Source of the DNA: Fimbriimonas sp.
Lineage (GTDB): Bacteria; Armatimonadota; Fimbriimonadia; Fimbriimonadales; Fimbriimonadaceae
Length of the DNA stretch: 64,000 nucleotides
Reading direction: 5' to 3'
NCBI GenBank assembly: GCA_031292555.1
Contig: JARLGV010000085.1
Coordinates: 1 to 64,000 of the forward strand
Below are positions 1 to 7,177 of this stretch, piece after piece; the stretch's first letter is position 1; each line of letters starts with the position of its first letter. A program made the translations under genes and the position numbers. The notes below the pieces were generated by a model that was not told the DNA's origin, did no database searches, and saw only the letters and a list, made by a program, of their open reading frames with translations.

Positions 1-73
1 ATCTTTCGTCGATACTAGGGTCGGAGCAGGACCCCCACGGAGTGGTCCTGTGAGAGTAGCCAGGGCGTCGAAG
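1..73 (+). rRNA. rrf: 5S ribosomal RNA, 3' part (probable, cut by left edge)
   Basis: Bases 10-18 (CGATACTAG) and 51-59 (TGAGAGTAG) match the two strands of the conserved 5S loop E. Between them CAGGACC (27-33) pairs perfectly with GGTCCTG (44-50), as expected for helix IV. The 5' half would lie left of the window, so helices I-III cannot be checked. The 3' end at about 73 is a guess. A hairpin (72-77 with 85-90) follows. The call rests on motif recognition only. Confidence 0.5.
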
Positions 74-174
74 CCCCCTGGACAGGGGCTATGCATCCAG
101 GAGATTGATTCGTCCGTTGAACTCCATCTCCTAATAGAATCTAGAAACAGACCAATCTAGTCGCCAAAACGAAC

Positions 175-1242
175 CTAGTGTTCTGAGTTTTTAGTCTCTC
201 GGCATCTCTTAACCTTGTCGATTATTGATTCTGCGGATGCCGTCCACTTGAACGGCTTGGCATCTCGGTTGTGCAGTTTCAAGTAGTTGTTGATCGTCTC
301 CACGAGTTCAGTGACGGAATCGAATGCGCCTCGTCGGATTGCTTTGTTGGTCATTTCGGCGAAGAACCTCTCGACCAAGTTCAGCCAGGAGCAAGATGTT
401 GGAACGAAGTGAAGGACGAATCTTGGGTGGTCTTTGAGCCAAGCCCTAACGTTGGCGTGCTTGTGGGTGCCGTAGTTATCGAGTACGACATGGACGTCCA
501 GGTCCTTGGGCGTCTTTCTGTCGAGTTCCTCGAAGAAGGCAAGGAACTCCTCGTGCCGGTGCCTCTTCTTGCACGAGCCGATGACCGTTCCGTCAAGGTC
601 GTTCAAGGCGGCGAACAAGGTCGTGGTCCCGTGGCGTTTGTAGTCGTGAGTCATCGTCCCACACCTCCCTTTCTTCATCGGCAAGCCAGGTTGGGTTCGA
701 TCAAGCGCCTGGATCTGGCTCTTTTCATCCACGCAAAAAACGAGCGCCTTCTCAGGCGGGTCCAGATACAACCCGATGACGTCGACCAGCCTCTCTTCGA
801 ACTGCGGATCGTTGCTGAGCTTGAACGTGCGAACCAAGTGCGGTTTGTTGCCGTTTGCCGACCAGATGCGCTGCACAGACGATTGGCTCACGCCGGCAAC
901 CTTGGCCATCTCCCGTGTATTCCAATGAGTCGCGTTCTCCGGTTTGGTCTGGCACGCCAGCATGATGACTGCCCGTTTACGCTCGGCCGGTATCATGGCA
1001 GGACGCCCAGGACGTGGAGCATCGTGCGTAAGAGCCTGAATGCCGCCCTCCAAATAACGAGTCCGCCACACGCGAACGGTATCGGCATCAACACCCTGCT
1101 CACGACTCACTTGGGCCAGTGTCTTGCCATCGCCAAGCGCCAGTAGCATCTTCGCCCTACGGGCACGTCGCTGCTCACCGCTCGACTTGCGAACCCAACC
1201 CACAAGCGTTGAGCGATCCGATTCCGACAGCTCGACTTCCAT
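175..1242 (-). CDS. IS630-family transposase
   Basis: This 355-residue protein has the full length of the family. The N-terminal third is a helix-turn-helix region (AQVSREQGVDADTVRVWRTR, about residues 43-62) followed by a winged-helix-like segment (TREMAKVAGVSQSSVQRIW). The C-terminal DDE/RNase H-like domain shows the three acidic positions in VDEKS, LDNYGTHK and SWLNLVERFF. It cuts and joins DNA at TA dinucleotides. The frame is uninterrupted, so the copy may be active. Its TAG stop codon is completed by the target TA plus the flanking host base, so different insertion sites would give different C-termini. Confidence 0.95.
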   Translation of the reverse strand: MEVELSESDRSTLVGWVRKSSGEQRRARRAKMLLALGDGKTLAQVSREQGVDADTVRVWRTRYLEGGIQALTHDAPRPGRPAMIPAERKRAVIMLACQTKPENATHWNTREMAKVAGVSQSSVQRIWSANGNKPHLVRTFKLSNDPQFEERLVDVIGLYLDPPEKALVFCVDEKSQIQALDRTQPGLPMKKGRCGTMTHDYKRHGTTTLFAALNDLDGTVIGSCKKRHRHEEFLAFFEELDRKTPKDLDVHVVLDNYGTHKHANVRAWLKDHPRFVLHFVPTSCSWLNLVERFFAEMTNKAIRRGAFDSVTELVETINNYLKLHNRDAKPFKWTASAESIIDKVKRCRETKNSEH

Positions 1243-1301
1243 ATCCGAAAGTCGAAATAGTGAGCCGAAGCGTACCGGAGAATTAGTGACTCAGAACACT
1301 A
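176..1301 (-). mobile_element. IS630-family insertion sequence, complete
   Basis: The ends carry a perfect 13-bp inverted repeat, TAGTGTTCTGAGT at 176-188 and its complement at 1289-1301, decaying into weaker similarity inwards. The outermost TA on each side (176-177 and 1300-1301) fits the TA target duplication of IS630/Tc1-mariner elements. One transposase gene fills the element. The insertion lies in the TA of a TAG stop codon of the gene at 1299-2069, and that stop is regenerated. Confidence 0.9.
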
Positions 1302-2069
1302 ACCTCTTCCGGTCGTCTTCACGCGAGTGACCCGATCCCGAAGTAACTGAAGATCGTACTTGAGCCGCTCAATATCCTTGATATCAGCACCCTGCGCAGC
1401 GTCGAGATGCGATTGGACATTAGAGATCATGCCCGAGACCTCATCCAGAAAGGGTGAGAAGCGATATCTTGGGACATACATCAGCACATCAACCGCATTA
1501 ATCAAACCGGGTAGATTGCGAGCGTTTGATGGTTCGGTAGTTGCGAGGACTACTTGGCTTATGAAGCCGACATCTTCTGAGTGAGAGTCCTTCAGAACAT
1601 TGAGCGTTCTTTTGCCGACTGACCGATCGGCACTAAACATTTTCTTGATCAGCGACGCTAGTTCACTAACGGGAGCGCTTTGCACAGGTTCCTTCGGCTG
1701 CTCTTTCGTATCCGAGATCCTTGCCTGGATTCTTAGAATCTGGTCGGGCGTAACTGGCTTATTGGGATCGCTCGGAAACTCCTGAATGATACTGTCCTTT
1801 TTCTGGTTCTTGCGCTCCTCAACCGTTACCTTCTTCTTCTCGATCGCTGTTTGTGCTTTAGCCTCTCGTGTCTGCTGTTTTGCCACAACCACAGGCTGCA
1901 AGATGCCAGACCAAATGAGGGTTCCGACGGTAATGAGGGCCGAGATGTTGGTGAGTGGCCAAAGGTAGCGCTTCTGCCAGCGGTCGGTCTTGAGAATCTG
2001 TATCTCCAGACGTCGTTTCTCCACGTCGAGCGCGTCAATGTCTGACGTTTGGGACGGCGCACTGCTCAT
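1299..2069 (-). CDS. Hypothetical membrane-anchored protein
   Basis: The family is not recognised (256 residues). One hydrophobic segment at about residues 36-58 (LWPLTNISALITVGTLIWSG) is followed by a charged, probably coiled-coil stretch rich in K, E and Q (about 62-95), a proline-rich linker near 100-130 and a mixed globular C-terminus. It is probably a single-pass inner-membrane protein. The start has no Shine-Dalgarno site but a perfect TATAAT six bases upstream, suggesting a leaderless message. The IS630 element lies exactly in its stop codon, yet the TAG is regenerated and the protein is unchanged. It is divergent from the toxin gene. Confidence 0.7.
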   Translation of the reverse strand: MSSAPSQTSDIDALDVEKRRLEIQILKTDRWQKRYLWPLTNISALITVGTLIWSGILQPVVVAKQQTREAKAQTAIEKKKVTVEERKNQKKDSIIQEFPSDPNKPVTPDQILRIQARISDTKEQPKEPVQSAPVSELASLIKKMFSADRSVGKRTLNVLKDSHSEDVGFISQVVLATTEPSNARNLPGLINAVDVLMYVPRYRFSPFLDEVSGMISNVQSHLDAAQGADIKDIERLKYDLQLLRDRVTRVKTTGRG

Positions 2070-2075
2070 GCAATT

Positions 2076-2081
2076 ATTATA
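2076..2081 (-). promoter_or_regulatory. Leaderless-type -10 element for the gene at 1299-2069
   Basis: On the minus strand TATAAT, preceded by TGG (extended -10), lies six bases before the ATG at 2069, and no ribosome-binding site fits between. Transcription would begin at or next to the start codon. Confidence 0.65.
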
Positions 2082-2091
2082 CCAGAGATAC

Positions 2092-2106
2092 CTGAATGAT
2101 ATTCAG
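2092..2106. promoter_or_regulatory. Inverted repeat CTGAAT-GAT-ATTCAG, candidate operator
   Basis: A perfect 6-bp inverted repeat with a 3-bp spacer lies between the divergent gene at 2069 and the toxin gene. Type II antitoxins with Xre domains commonly repress their own promoter through such sites. That it binds the downstream antitoxin is inference. Confidence 0.4.
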
Positions 2107-2190
2107 CCAATCTCAGAACCGAACAACATTCACGTAGGCAACCACTTCAGGTTCTCGAAAGTATATCTCTTAGTGTGGCAGAATAAGTTG

Positions 2191-2598
2191 GTGGTCCAGA
2201 CACCGATCTTCATCGATCCTGACACAGACAAGTACGCTCGAAAACAGCGATGGACCGACGATCTGCTCGTCAAAGCCGTCGATGACGTTGAGCAGGGGCT
2301 GAACGACGGCCCGCTTGGATCGGGCGTATACAAACCGAGAGTCGCTCGGGAGGGAGCAGGAAGCGCCGCAGGCTACCGTGTGGTCGTTGTCATACGTATC
2401 GGTGAGAGAGCGTTCATTGTTGAGGCCTTTGCCGAAAACATGAAGAAGACGCACACGCCTCCGGAGATTCGGGCGCTCAGGTCACTTGCGGATAGCCTTC
2501 TGCCCATGGCCGACGAGGCATTTGTACTGGCCTTGAATGCTGGACACCTAAGGGAGTTGAAACGGAATCATGAGACAGACGAAGACACGGAACTCTAG
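2191..2598 (+). CDS. RelE/HigB-like toxin of a type II toxin-antitoxin pair
   Basis: The protein resembles the RelE family of PF06296: YARKQRWTDDLLVKAVDDVE, then GLNDGPLGSGVYKPRVARE, then GYRVVVVIRIGERAFIVEAF (the conserved GYR...F.YGFAK-like core) and a C-terminal helical part with SLADSLLPMADEAF. Members cleave mRNA at the ribosome or block translation. The GTG at 2191 (135 residues) was chosen because it gives the usual spacing of about 15 residues before the ARK motif; the frame is open further upstream and GTG 2173 is possible. Neither has a good ribosome-binding site. It overlaps the antitoxin gene by 29 bases. The toxin-first order is typical of HigBA-like pairs. Confidence 0.8.
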   Translation: MVQTPIFIDPDTDKYARKQRWTDDLLVKAVDDVEQGLNDGPLGSGVYKPRVAREGAGSAAGYRVVVVIRIGERAFIVEAFAENMKKTHTPPEIRALRSLADSLLPMADEAFVLALNAGHLRELKRNHETDEDTEL

Positions 2599-3034
2599 GG
2601 TTCGCCTAGCGAATCCCGTCGGCAAGCCGAAGGGGCCGTTCGAGGGTGTTCTGGTCGTCGACATCGACCCTGAAGGGGCAATGATCGGAACCGGGAATGA
2701 CGGCGAAGAGATGGAAGTGGACGCAGTAAACGGGGGCGATACGCTCTTGACCGTACATCAGATCGCATCTAGGCTCTTCCAGTCGGGCGCGTTCGACAAG
2801 GCGACCATGCGCCAATTCGACGATCTATGCCTTACGCCCATCAAACAGATGAGCGCGGGAGACATTAGGGAGCTTCGAGAGGTAACGGGCGTCAGTCAGG
2901 CCGTTCTCGCACGCATCCTGAACGTCACCGCAAGCACGGTGGGCCAGTGGGAACGAGGGGAAAAGAGGCCCACTGGCTCCGCCCTAAAGCTACTCGCCCT
3001 GATGCAATCGAAAGGTGTCGGGGCAGTCCTTTGA
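2570..3034 (+). CDS. Xre-family antitoxin
   Basis: The C-terminal half is a typical partner antitoxin of PF06296 toxins: FDDLCLTPIKQMSAGDIREL, then a helix-turn-helix ASQAV-like segment (VSQAVLARILNVTASTVGQW, about residues 110-129) and the ERGEKRPTGSALKLL tail. It should neutralise the toxin and repress the operon. At 154 residues it is about 50 longer than usual: residues 1-60 add a segment (GVLVVDIDPEGAMIGTGNDG...) not typical of the family. A shorter start at ATG 2711 would give a near-standard protein but would lose the overlap with the toxin gene. Confidence 0.85.
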   Translation: MRQTKTRNSRVRLANPVGKPKGPFEGVLVVDIDPEGAMIGTGNDGEEMEVDAVNGGDTLLTVHQIASRLFQSGAFDKATMRQFDDLCLTPIKQMSAGDIRELREVTGVSQAVLARILNVTASTVGQWERGEKRPTGSALKLLALMQSKGVGAVL

Positions 3035-3151
3035 GCCGTTTCTCGATCCACGATCTGATAGTACTAGACCCCTAGGTTCAGCCGCCTGGTTGGATGTTGA
3101 CGGGATGACACGGTCCAATAGCGTAATAGCCCTTGGCCACTCCGCCGTCCG

Positions 3152-3265
3152 ACCACGGCGGTTGATTTCAAAAGCCAGCGCCGTTTCATTAACGGATTCG
3201 AGGAGTCTCGGTCCGAGAGCCATTTGGACCTTGATTACGGGGTTAACGACTTCCTTGGCGGTCTT
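3152..3265 (-). pseudogene. Fragment of a GxxExxY-family gene
   Basis: A minus-strand translation contains KTAKEVVNPVIKVQMALGPR directly followed by LLESVNETALAFEINRRG, closely matching the N-terminus of GxxExxY proteins (PF13366, PD-(D/E)XK-like), where the motif reads ALGPGLLESVYE. Here G is R and Y is N, and similarity stops right after the RRG. The rest of the family's about 125 residues is missing. It is best read as a decayed remnant in the gap between the antitoxin and gltX; the remainder of 3035-3378 shows nothing recognisable. Confidence 0.6.
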
Positions 3266-3378
3266 TGCTCCTTTGCGGGCCGCTTTCCCTAACCGTCCCC
3301 TTAGCCGCCCGGGGCGCCCCGCAGGACAAGACACCACCCCCGGTTCTCGTCTCCCGTAGAAGGTGAGGCGGTACCCTT

Positions 3379-4932
3379 ATGGGGATGTCCGTACGTGTTC
3401 GATTCGCGCCCAGCCCGACTGGGATGTTGCATGTGGGAGCGTTGAGGGACGCTTTGTTCAAATCCCTGTTTGCCCGGCATTGGGGCGGACAGAACATCCT
3501 GCGGATCGAAGACACCGATCGGACTCGCTACTCGCCCGAATCGGAGCAGGAGTTCATCGATACCCTGAAGTGGGTCGGCATCGAGTTCGACGAGGGGCCC
3601 CATATCGGCGGACCGAACGCGCCGTACCGCCAGAGCGAGCGAAAGGAAGCCGGCATCTATGCCGAGTGGATCGTCGTGCTCCTTGGGAAAGGGCATGCCT
3701 ACAAGGCGTTCGATACTCCCGAGCAGCTTGAGGAGATGCGCGAGATCCAGATGATCAACAAGCGGCCCAGCGGCTACTTCGGCGGCATCTGGAGAGACGG
3801 CTCGCCTGAGCAGGTCGCCGCCGCCGAAGCCGAGGGAAAGCCGTTCGTGATCCGGCAGCGCATTCCACGGGACACCGCGATCGTGATCGAGGATGCGATT
3901 CGCGGCCGGGTGGAGTGGGACAGCAATACCGTCGACGATCCGGTCCTGATCAAAGCCGACGGCATGCCGACGTACCATTTCGCCTCGATGGTGGACGACC
4001 ACGTGATGGAGATCACCCACATCATCCGCGGCGAGGAGTGGCTCTCGTCCGCCCCCAAGCACGCGTGCCTGTTCGACTCCTTCGGCTGGGACCGGCCCAT
4101 CTTTGTGCATTGCCCGGTCATCGTGGGCACCGACGGGAAGAAGCTCTCCAAGCGACACGGCGCCACCCGGGTGCTGGACTATGCGGCAAGGGGTTTCCTG
4201 AAACAGGCACTGAAGAACTTCATCGCCCTGATTGGCTGGTCGCCCGGCGACGATCGAGAGGCGATGACCGAGCAGGAGTTGATCGAGGCGTTCGATATCA
4301 AGGGCATTCAGCCGTCGCCCGGCAAGTTCGACTATGAGAAGCTGAAGTGGCTGAACGGCTGCGCGATCCGGGCGCTCGACCCCGAGCAGCTTCTGCAGGA
4401 GATCGCGGATTACCTCGCCCGTCCCTACACGACGGAGTACTTCGAGCAACTGGAACCGGAGCCCGGCTCGCCAAACCCGAAGGACGTGCTTCGGACCCTC
4501 CTACTTCTGAGAACCACGATCGAGACCGATCGTGCGTACGCGCTGGAAGCGATCAAGCTGGAGCAGCAGCGCGTGCAGACGCTCGCCGATTTTGGCGAAG
4601 CATGCGAGTTCTTCTTCGTCGATCTGCCACCCATGGATCAGAAGGCAGTCGACAAGTGGTTCAAGGACCCGGTCACCGCAAGTCTGTTCGCCTATCTGCT
4701 CGAGGAGTGCAGTTCGGCCTATCTGTCGGAGTCCGGACCCGAAGTCTACGATGCGTCGCTAAGAGCGTTCCAGGCGGCATACGGACTCGAAAAGCTTGGA
4801 CCCGTCGTCCATCCCACCCGTGTCGCATTGACGGGCAAGACGACCGGACCCGGTCTGTTCGAGCTCATGTCGGTGCTGGGACCGGCTCGAATTGCCGCTC
4901 GCGTCGAGCGAGCGAAGGGGCTGCTGAAGTAA
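3379..4932 (+). CDS. gltX: Glutamate--tRNA ligase
   Basis: A class I aminoacyl-tRNA synthetase that charges tRNA-Glu (or, in a non-discriminating form, also tRNA-Gln). The HIGH-equivalent motif is PSPTGMLHVGALR (residues 11-23) and the KMSKS-equivalent is GKKLSKRHG (about 252-260). IRIEDTDR-like LRIEDTDRTR and the IIRGEEWLSS segment are also clear. At 517 residues it is slightly longer than the usual 470-500. AAGGTGAGG lies about ten bases before the ATG at 3379; the ATG at 3385 is equally possible. hisD follows after two bases, so the genes are probably co-transcribed. Confidence 0.95.
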   Translation: MGMSVRVRFAPSPTGMLHVGALRDALFKSLFARHWGGQNILRIEDTDRTRYSPESEQEFIDTLKWVGIEFDEGPHIGGPNAPYRQSERKEAGIYAEWIVVLLGKGHAYKAFDTPEQLEEMREIQMINKRPSGYFGGIWRDGSPEQVAAAEAEGKPFVIRQRIPRDTAIVIEDAIRGRVEWDSNTVDDPVLIKADGMPTYHFASMVDDHVMEITHIIRGEEWLSSAPKHACLFDSFGWDRPIFVHCPVIVGTDGKKLSKRHGATRVLDYAARGFLKQALKNFIALIGWSPGDDREAMTEQELIEAFDIKGIQPSPGKFDYEKLKWLNGCAIRALDPEQLLQEIADYLARPYTTEYFEQLEPEPGSPNPKDVLRTLLLLRTTIETDRAYALEAIKLEQQRVQTLADFGEACEFFFVDLPPMDQKAVDKWFKDPVTASLFAYLLEECSSAYLSESGPEVYDASLRAFQAAYGLEKLGPVVHPTRVALTGKTTGPGLFELMSVLGPARIAARVERAKGLLK

Positions 4933-4934
4933 CC

Positions 4935-6233
4935 GTGGGTCTCTGCCGATTCGTCGATGCTCGAACCGAGGACCCCTTCGCCCTGCTTGCAGCCCGCCAA
5001 GTGGGCAGGGATGCCCAGATCGAGAAGGTCGTCGCCGAGATCATCGAGGATGTGCGCGTTCGGGGCGATGCCGCCCTCCTCGATTCGGCACGCCGGTACG
5101 ATGCCCCCAATTTGGCGTCGATCGAGGTCCCACCCTCCGACATCGATTCGGCCGCCCTGCCGGCTCACTTCGAGAATGCGATTCGATTCGCAGCCAATCG
5201 AATCGAGCAGTTTCACACGCTGCAATTGAGCCACTTCACGGAAGGATTGGTTCCGGAGGCCGGATCCTTTGGCTGGGAACACGCCGGACTTGGACAGCGG
5301 GTGATGCCTTTGGATCGAGTCGGAGTGTATGTGCCGGGCGGCAAAGCTACCTACCCGAGCTCGGTTCTGATGAACGTGATTCCGGGCCGGGTCGCCGGCG
5401 TCGGAAGCGCTTTCGTGACCACTCCGGCTCGGGCCGACGGGTCACTGGCCCCGTCGGTATTGTTCGCCCTGAAGACGGCCGGAGTGGATCGAGCCTACCG
5501 GGTCGGGGGCGCGGCGGCGATCGCCGCTCTGGCCTTCGGCACCGAGTCGGTTCCCCGAGTCGACAAGATCGTAGGCCCCGGCAACCGGTTCGTCAACGAG
5601 GCGAAACGCCAACTTTGGGGACGGGTAGGCCTCGACGGATACGCGGGTCCGAGCGAAGTCTGCGTTCTGGTCGACGAAACGGCAAACCCGAAGTGGGCGG
5701 CGGCCGATCTGTTGACACAGATCGAACATAGCGACGATAACTCGGCGTTTCTCGTCTCGACCTGCGAGGAGACCCTTCGAAGGGTGCTGGATTGCGTAGA
5801 GATTCAGCTTGCCGGCGCGCAAGCGGAAGCCACGATGCGAAATGCGCTCGCCGATCAGAGCATGGCGATTCTGGCCAAGGACGTGAGTCACGCCGTCGAT
5901 ATCGTGAACGCGATCGCGCCAGAACACCTGACGATATCGACCGCGAATCCCGAGGCCGTTCTCGGCAAGGTAAAGAACGCGGGCGCCGTGCTCCTCGGCG
6001 ACTACACGCCGGAAAGCGCGGGCGACTTCGTGCTGGGACCGTCGCACACCCTGCCCACGTCGGGCGCGGCCCGCTTTGGCAGCCCAGTCAACGTGCTCGA
6101 CTTCCTCAAGATTCAAAGCGTCAGTCAGATCTCGTTTGACGACCTGGCCGGGCTGATTCCGACCATCGAGGCTTTCGGTCAGATGGAGGGCTTTCCGACT
6201 CACGCGCGAGGCGCCACCATCCGGCAGGAGTAG
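4935..6233 (+). CDS. hisD: Histidinol dehydrogenase
   Basis: Catalyses the last two steps of histidine synthesis, L-histidinol to L-histidine with two NAD+, using Zn2+. Clear motifs are VGVYVPGGKATYPSSVLMN, KIVGPGNRFVNEAKRQLWG, GYAGPSE, the zinc-ligand segment LLTQIEHS, the catalytic APEHL (Glu-His pair), GDFVLGPSHTLPTSG and the terminal THARGATIR containing the last histidine ligand. GTG 4935 gives 432 residues, the normal length, and starts two bases after the gltX stop; the frame remains open upstream inside gltX but that would add nearly 200 unrelated residues. No other his gene is in the window. Confidence 0.93.
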   Translation: MGLCRFVDARTEDPFALLAARQVGRDAQIEKVVAEIIEDVRVRGDAALLDSARRYDAPNLASIEVPPSDIDSAALPAHFENAIRFAANRIEQFHTLQLSHFTEGLVPEAGSFGWEHAGLGQRVMPLDRVGVYVPGGKATYPSSVLMNVIPGRVAGVGSAFVTTPARADGSLAPSVLFALKTAGVDRAYRVGGAAAIAALAFGTESVPRVDKIVGPGNRFVNEAKRQLWGRVGLDGYAGPSEVCVLVDETANPKWAAADLLTQIEHSDDNSAFLVSTCEETLRRVLDCVEIQLAGAQAEATMRNALADQSMAILAKDVSHAVDIVNAIAPEHLTISTANPEAVLGKVKNAGAVLLGDYTPESAGDFVLGPSHTLPTSGAARFGSPVNVLDFLKIQSVSQISFDDLAGLIPTIEAFGQMEGFPTHARGATIRQE

Positions 6234-6295
6234 CCTCCGGGGTGCGAGGGTATCTCGATTCCTTTCGAACCGGGCCATCGAACTTGCTCGACTGG

Positions 6296-6301
6296 TACGA
6301 T
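6296..6301 (+). promoter_or_regulatory. Leaderless-type -10 element (TACGAT) for the gene at 6309
   Basis: TACGAT, preceded by TGG, lies seven bases before the GTG start; no Shine-Dalgarno sequence is present. Confidence 0.5.
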
Positions 6302-6308
6302 AACGCTC

Positions 6309-7175
6309 GTGTCTAGCAGAGTAGGATTTGTCGGCCTGGGCGTGATGGGAGGGCCGATGGCCGGGCACCTCGTATCGGCCGGCTACAACGTCGTCGTTTG
6401 GAACCGAACCCCGTCCAAGGCCAACGCCCTTGTCGAGCGAGGAGCCACGCCGGCCGATTCGCTATCGGCTCTTGCAGGGCTGTGCGAGGTCGTCTTCCTC
6501 TGTGTGAATCGCTCGGAAGATGTGCGCGAATGTCTCGATCAGCTAGTCGTTTCCGCGAAACCAGGAACGCTCTTCGTCGACCACTCCACGATCGCACCCA
6601 CCGCCGCGACCGACATCGAGAAGTGGCTCGCCGATGGCGGCTTCCGGTTTGTGGATGCGCCGATCACGGGTGGAAGCATGGGCGCCCAAAAGGGGCAGCT
6701 CACGATTTTCTGCGGCGGCGCCGAAGCGGACGTGAATGAGGCGCTGCCGTATCTGAACGCGTACGCCAAACGGGCCGAGCGAGTCGGTGGACCGGGCGCC
6801 GGTCAGATGATGAAGATGGTGAACCAAATCGCGGTGGGCGGGGCGCTCCTCGCCCTTTGCGAGTCGCTCTCGTTTGCCAAGAAGGCGGGCCTCGATCTGG
6901 CTCAGACGAAGGAACTCGTCGGCGGAGGCGCGGCCGGGAGCTGGGCCTTCGATAACTACGGACTCAAGATCCTCGCCTCCGACTGGACTCCCGGCTTTAG
7001 CATCAAGAACCAGTTGAAGGACTTCGGCTACTGCGCCGAGGCGGCCAAGGCGATCGACGCCGCAATCCCGGGAACGATGCTGGTGGACAAACTGCTGAAA
7101 CAAGCCGAAGCGGAAGGCAAGAGCGAATTGACGACGGCCGTCCTGTACGAGACGATTTTGGGGATGGGCGCCTAG
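6309..7175 (+). CDS. NAD(P)-dependent beta-hydroxyacid dehydrogenase (3-hydroxyisobutyrate dehydrogenase family)
   Basis: The 288-residue protein has the family layout. An N-terminal Rossmann fold has GFVGLGVMGGPMAGHL (residues 6-21), and the substrate-binding signature is FVDAPITGGSMGAQKGQLTI (about 115-134). The catalytic lysine region is GAGQMMKMVNQI (about 165-176). It would oxidise or reduce a small hydroxyacid such as 3-hydroxyisobutyrate, tartronate semialdehyde or succinic semialdehyde; sequence alone does not tell which. GTG 6309 is chosen because the glycine-rich loop must sit near the N-terminus and a TACGAT -10 lies seven bases upstream. The ABC transporter genes follow after two bases, suggesting one operon. 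Confidence 0.88.
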   Translation: MSSRVGFVGLGVMGGPMAGHLVSAGYNVVVWNRTPSKANALVERGATPADSLSALAGLCEVVFLCVNRSEDVRECLDQLVVSAKPGTLFVDHSTIAPTAATDIEKWLADGGFRFVDAPITGGSMGAQKGQLTIFCGGAEADVNEALPYLNAYAKRAERVGGPGAGQMMKMVNQIAVGGALLALCESLSFAKKAGLDLAQTKELVGGGAAGSWAFDNYGLKILASDWTPGFSIKNQLKDFGYCAEAAKAIDAAIPGTMLVDKLLKQAEAEGKSELTTAVLYETILGMGA

Positions 7176-7177
7176 GA

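Noticed and set aside
271-1146. Open frame of 291 codons on the plus strand
   Set aside because: It lies antisense inside the intact IS630 transposase gene; its translation has no protein-like features.
1299-2069. Gene truncated by the IS630 element
   Set aside because: The junction shows that the original stop codon was also TAG at the same place, so no residues were lost.
3301-4449. Open frame of 382 codons on the minus strand
   Set aside because: It is antisense to gltX, whose catalytic motifs fix the coding strand.
4347-4934. hisD start upstream inside gltX giving a 628-residue protein
   Set aside because: The extra residues are in an alternative frame of gltX and have no HisD similarity; GTG 4935 gives the normal length.
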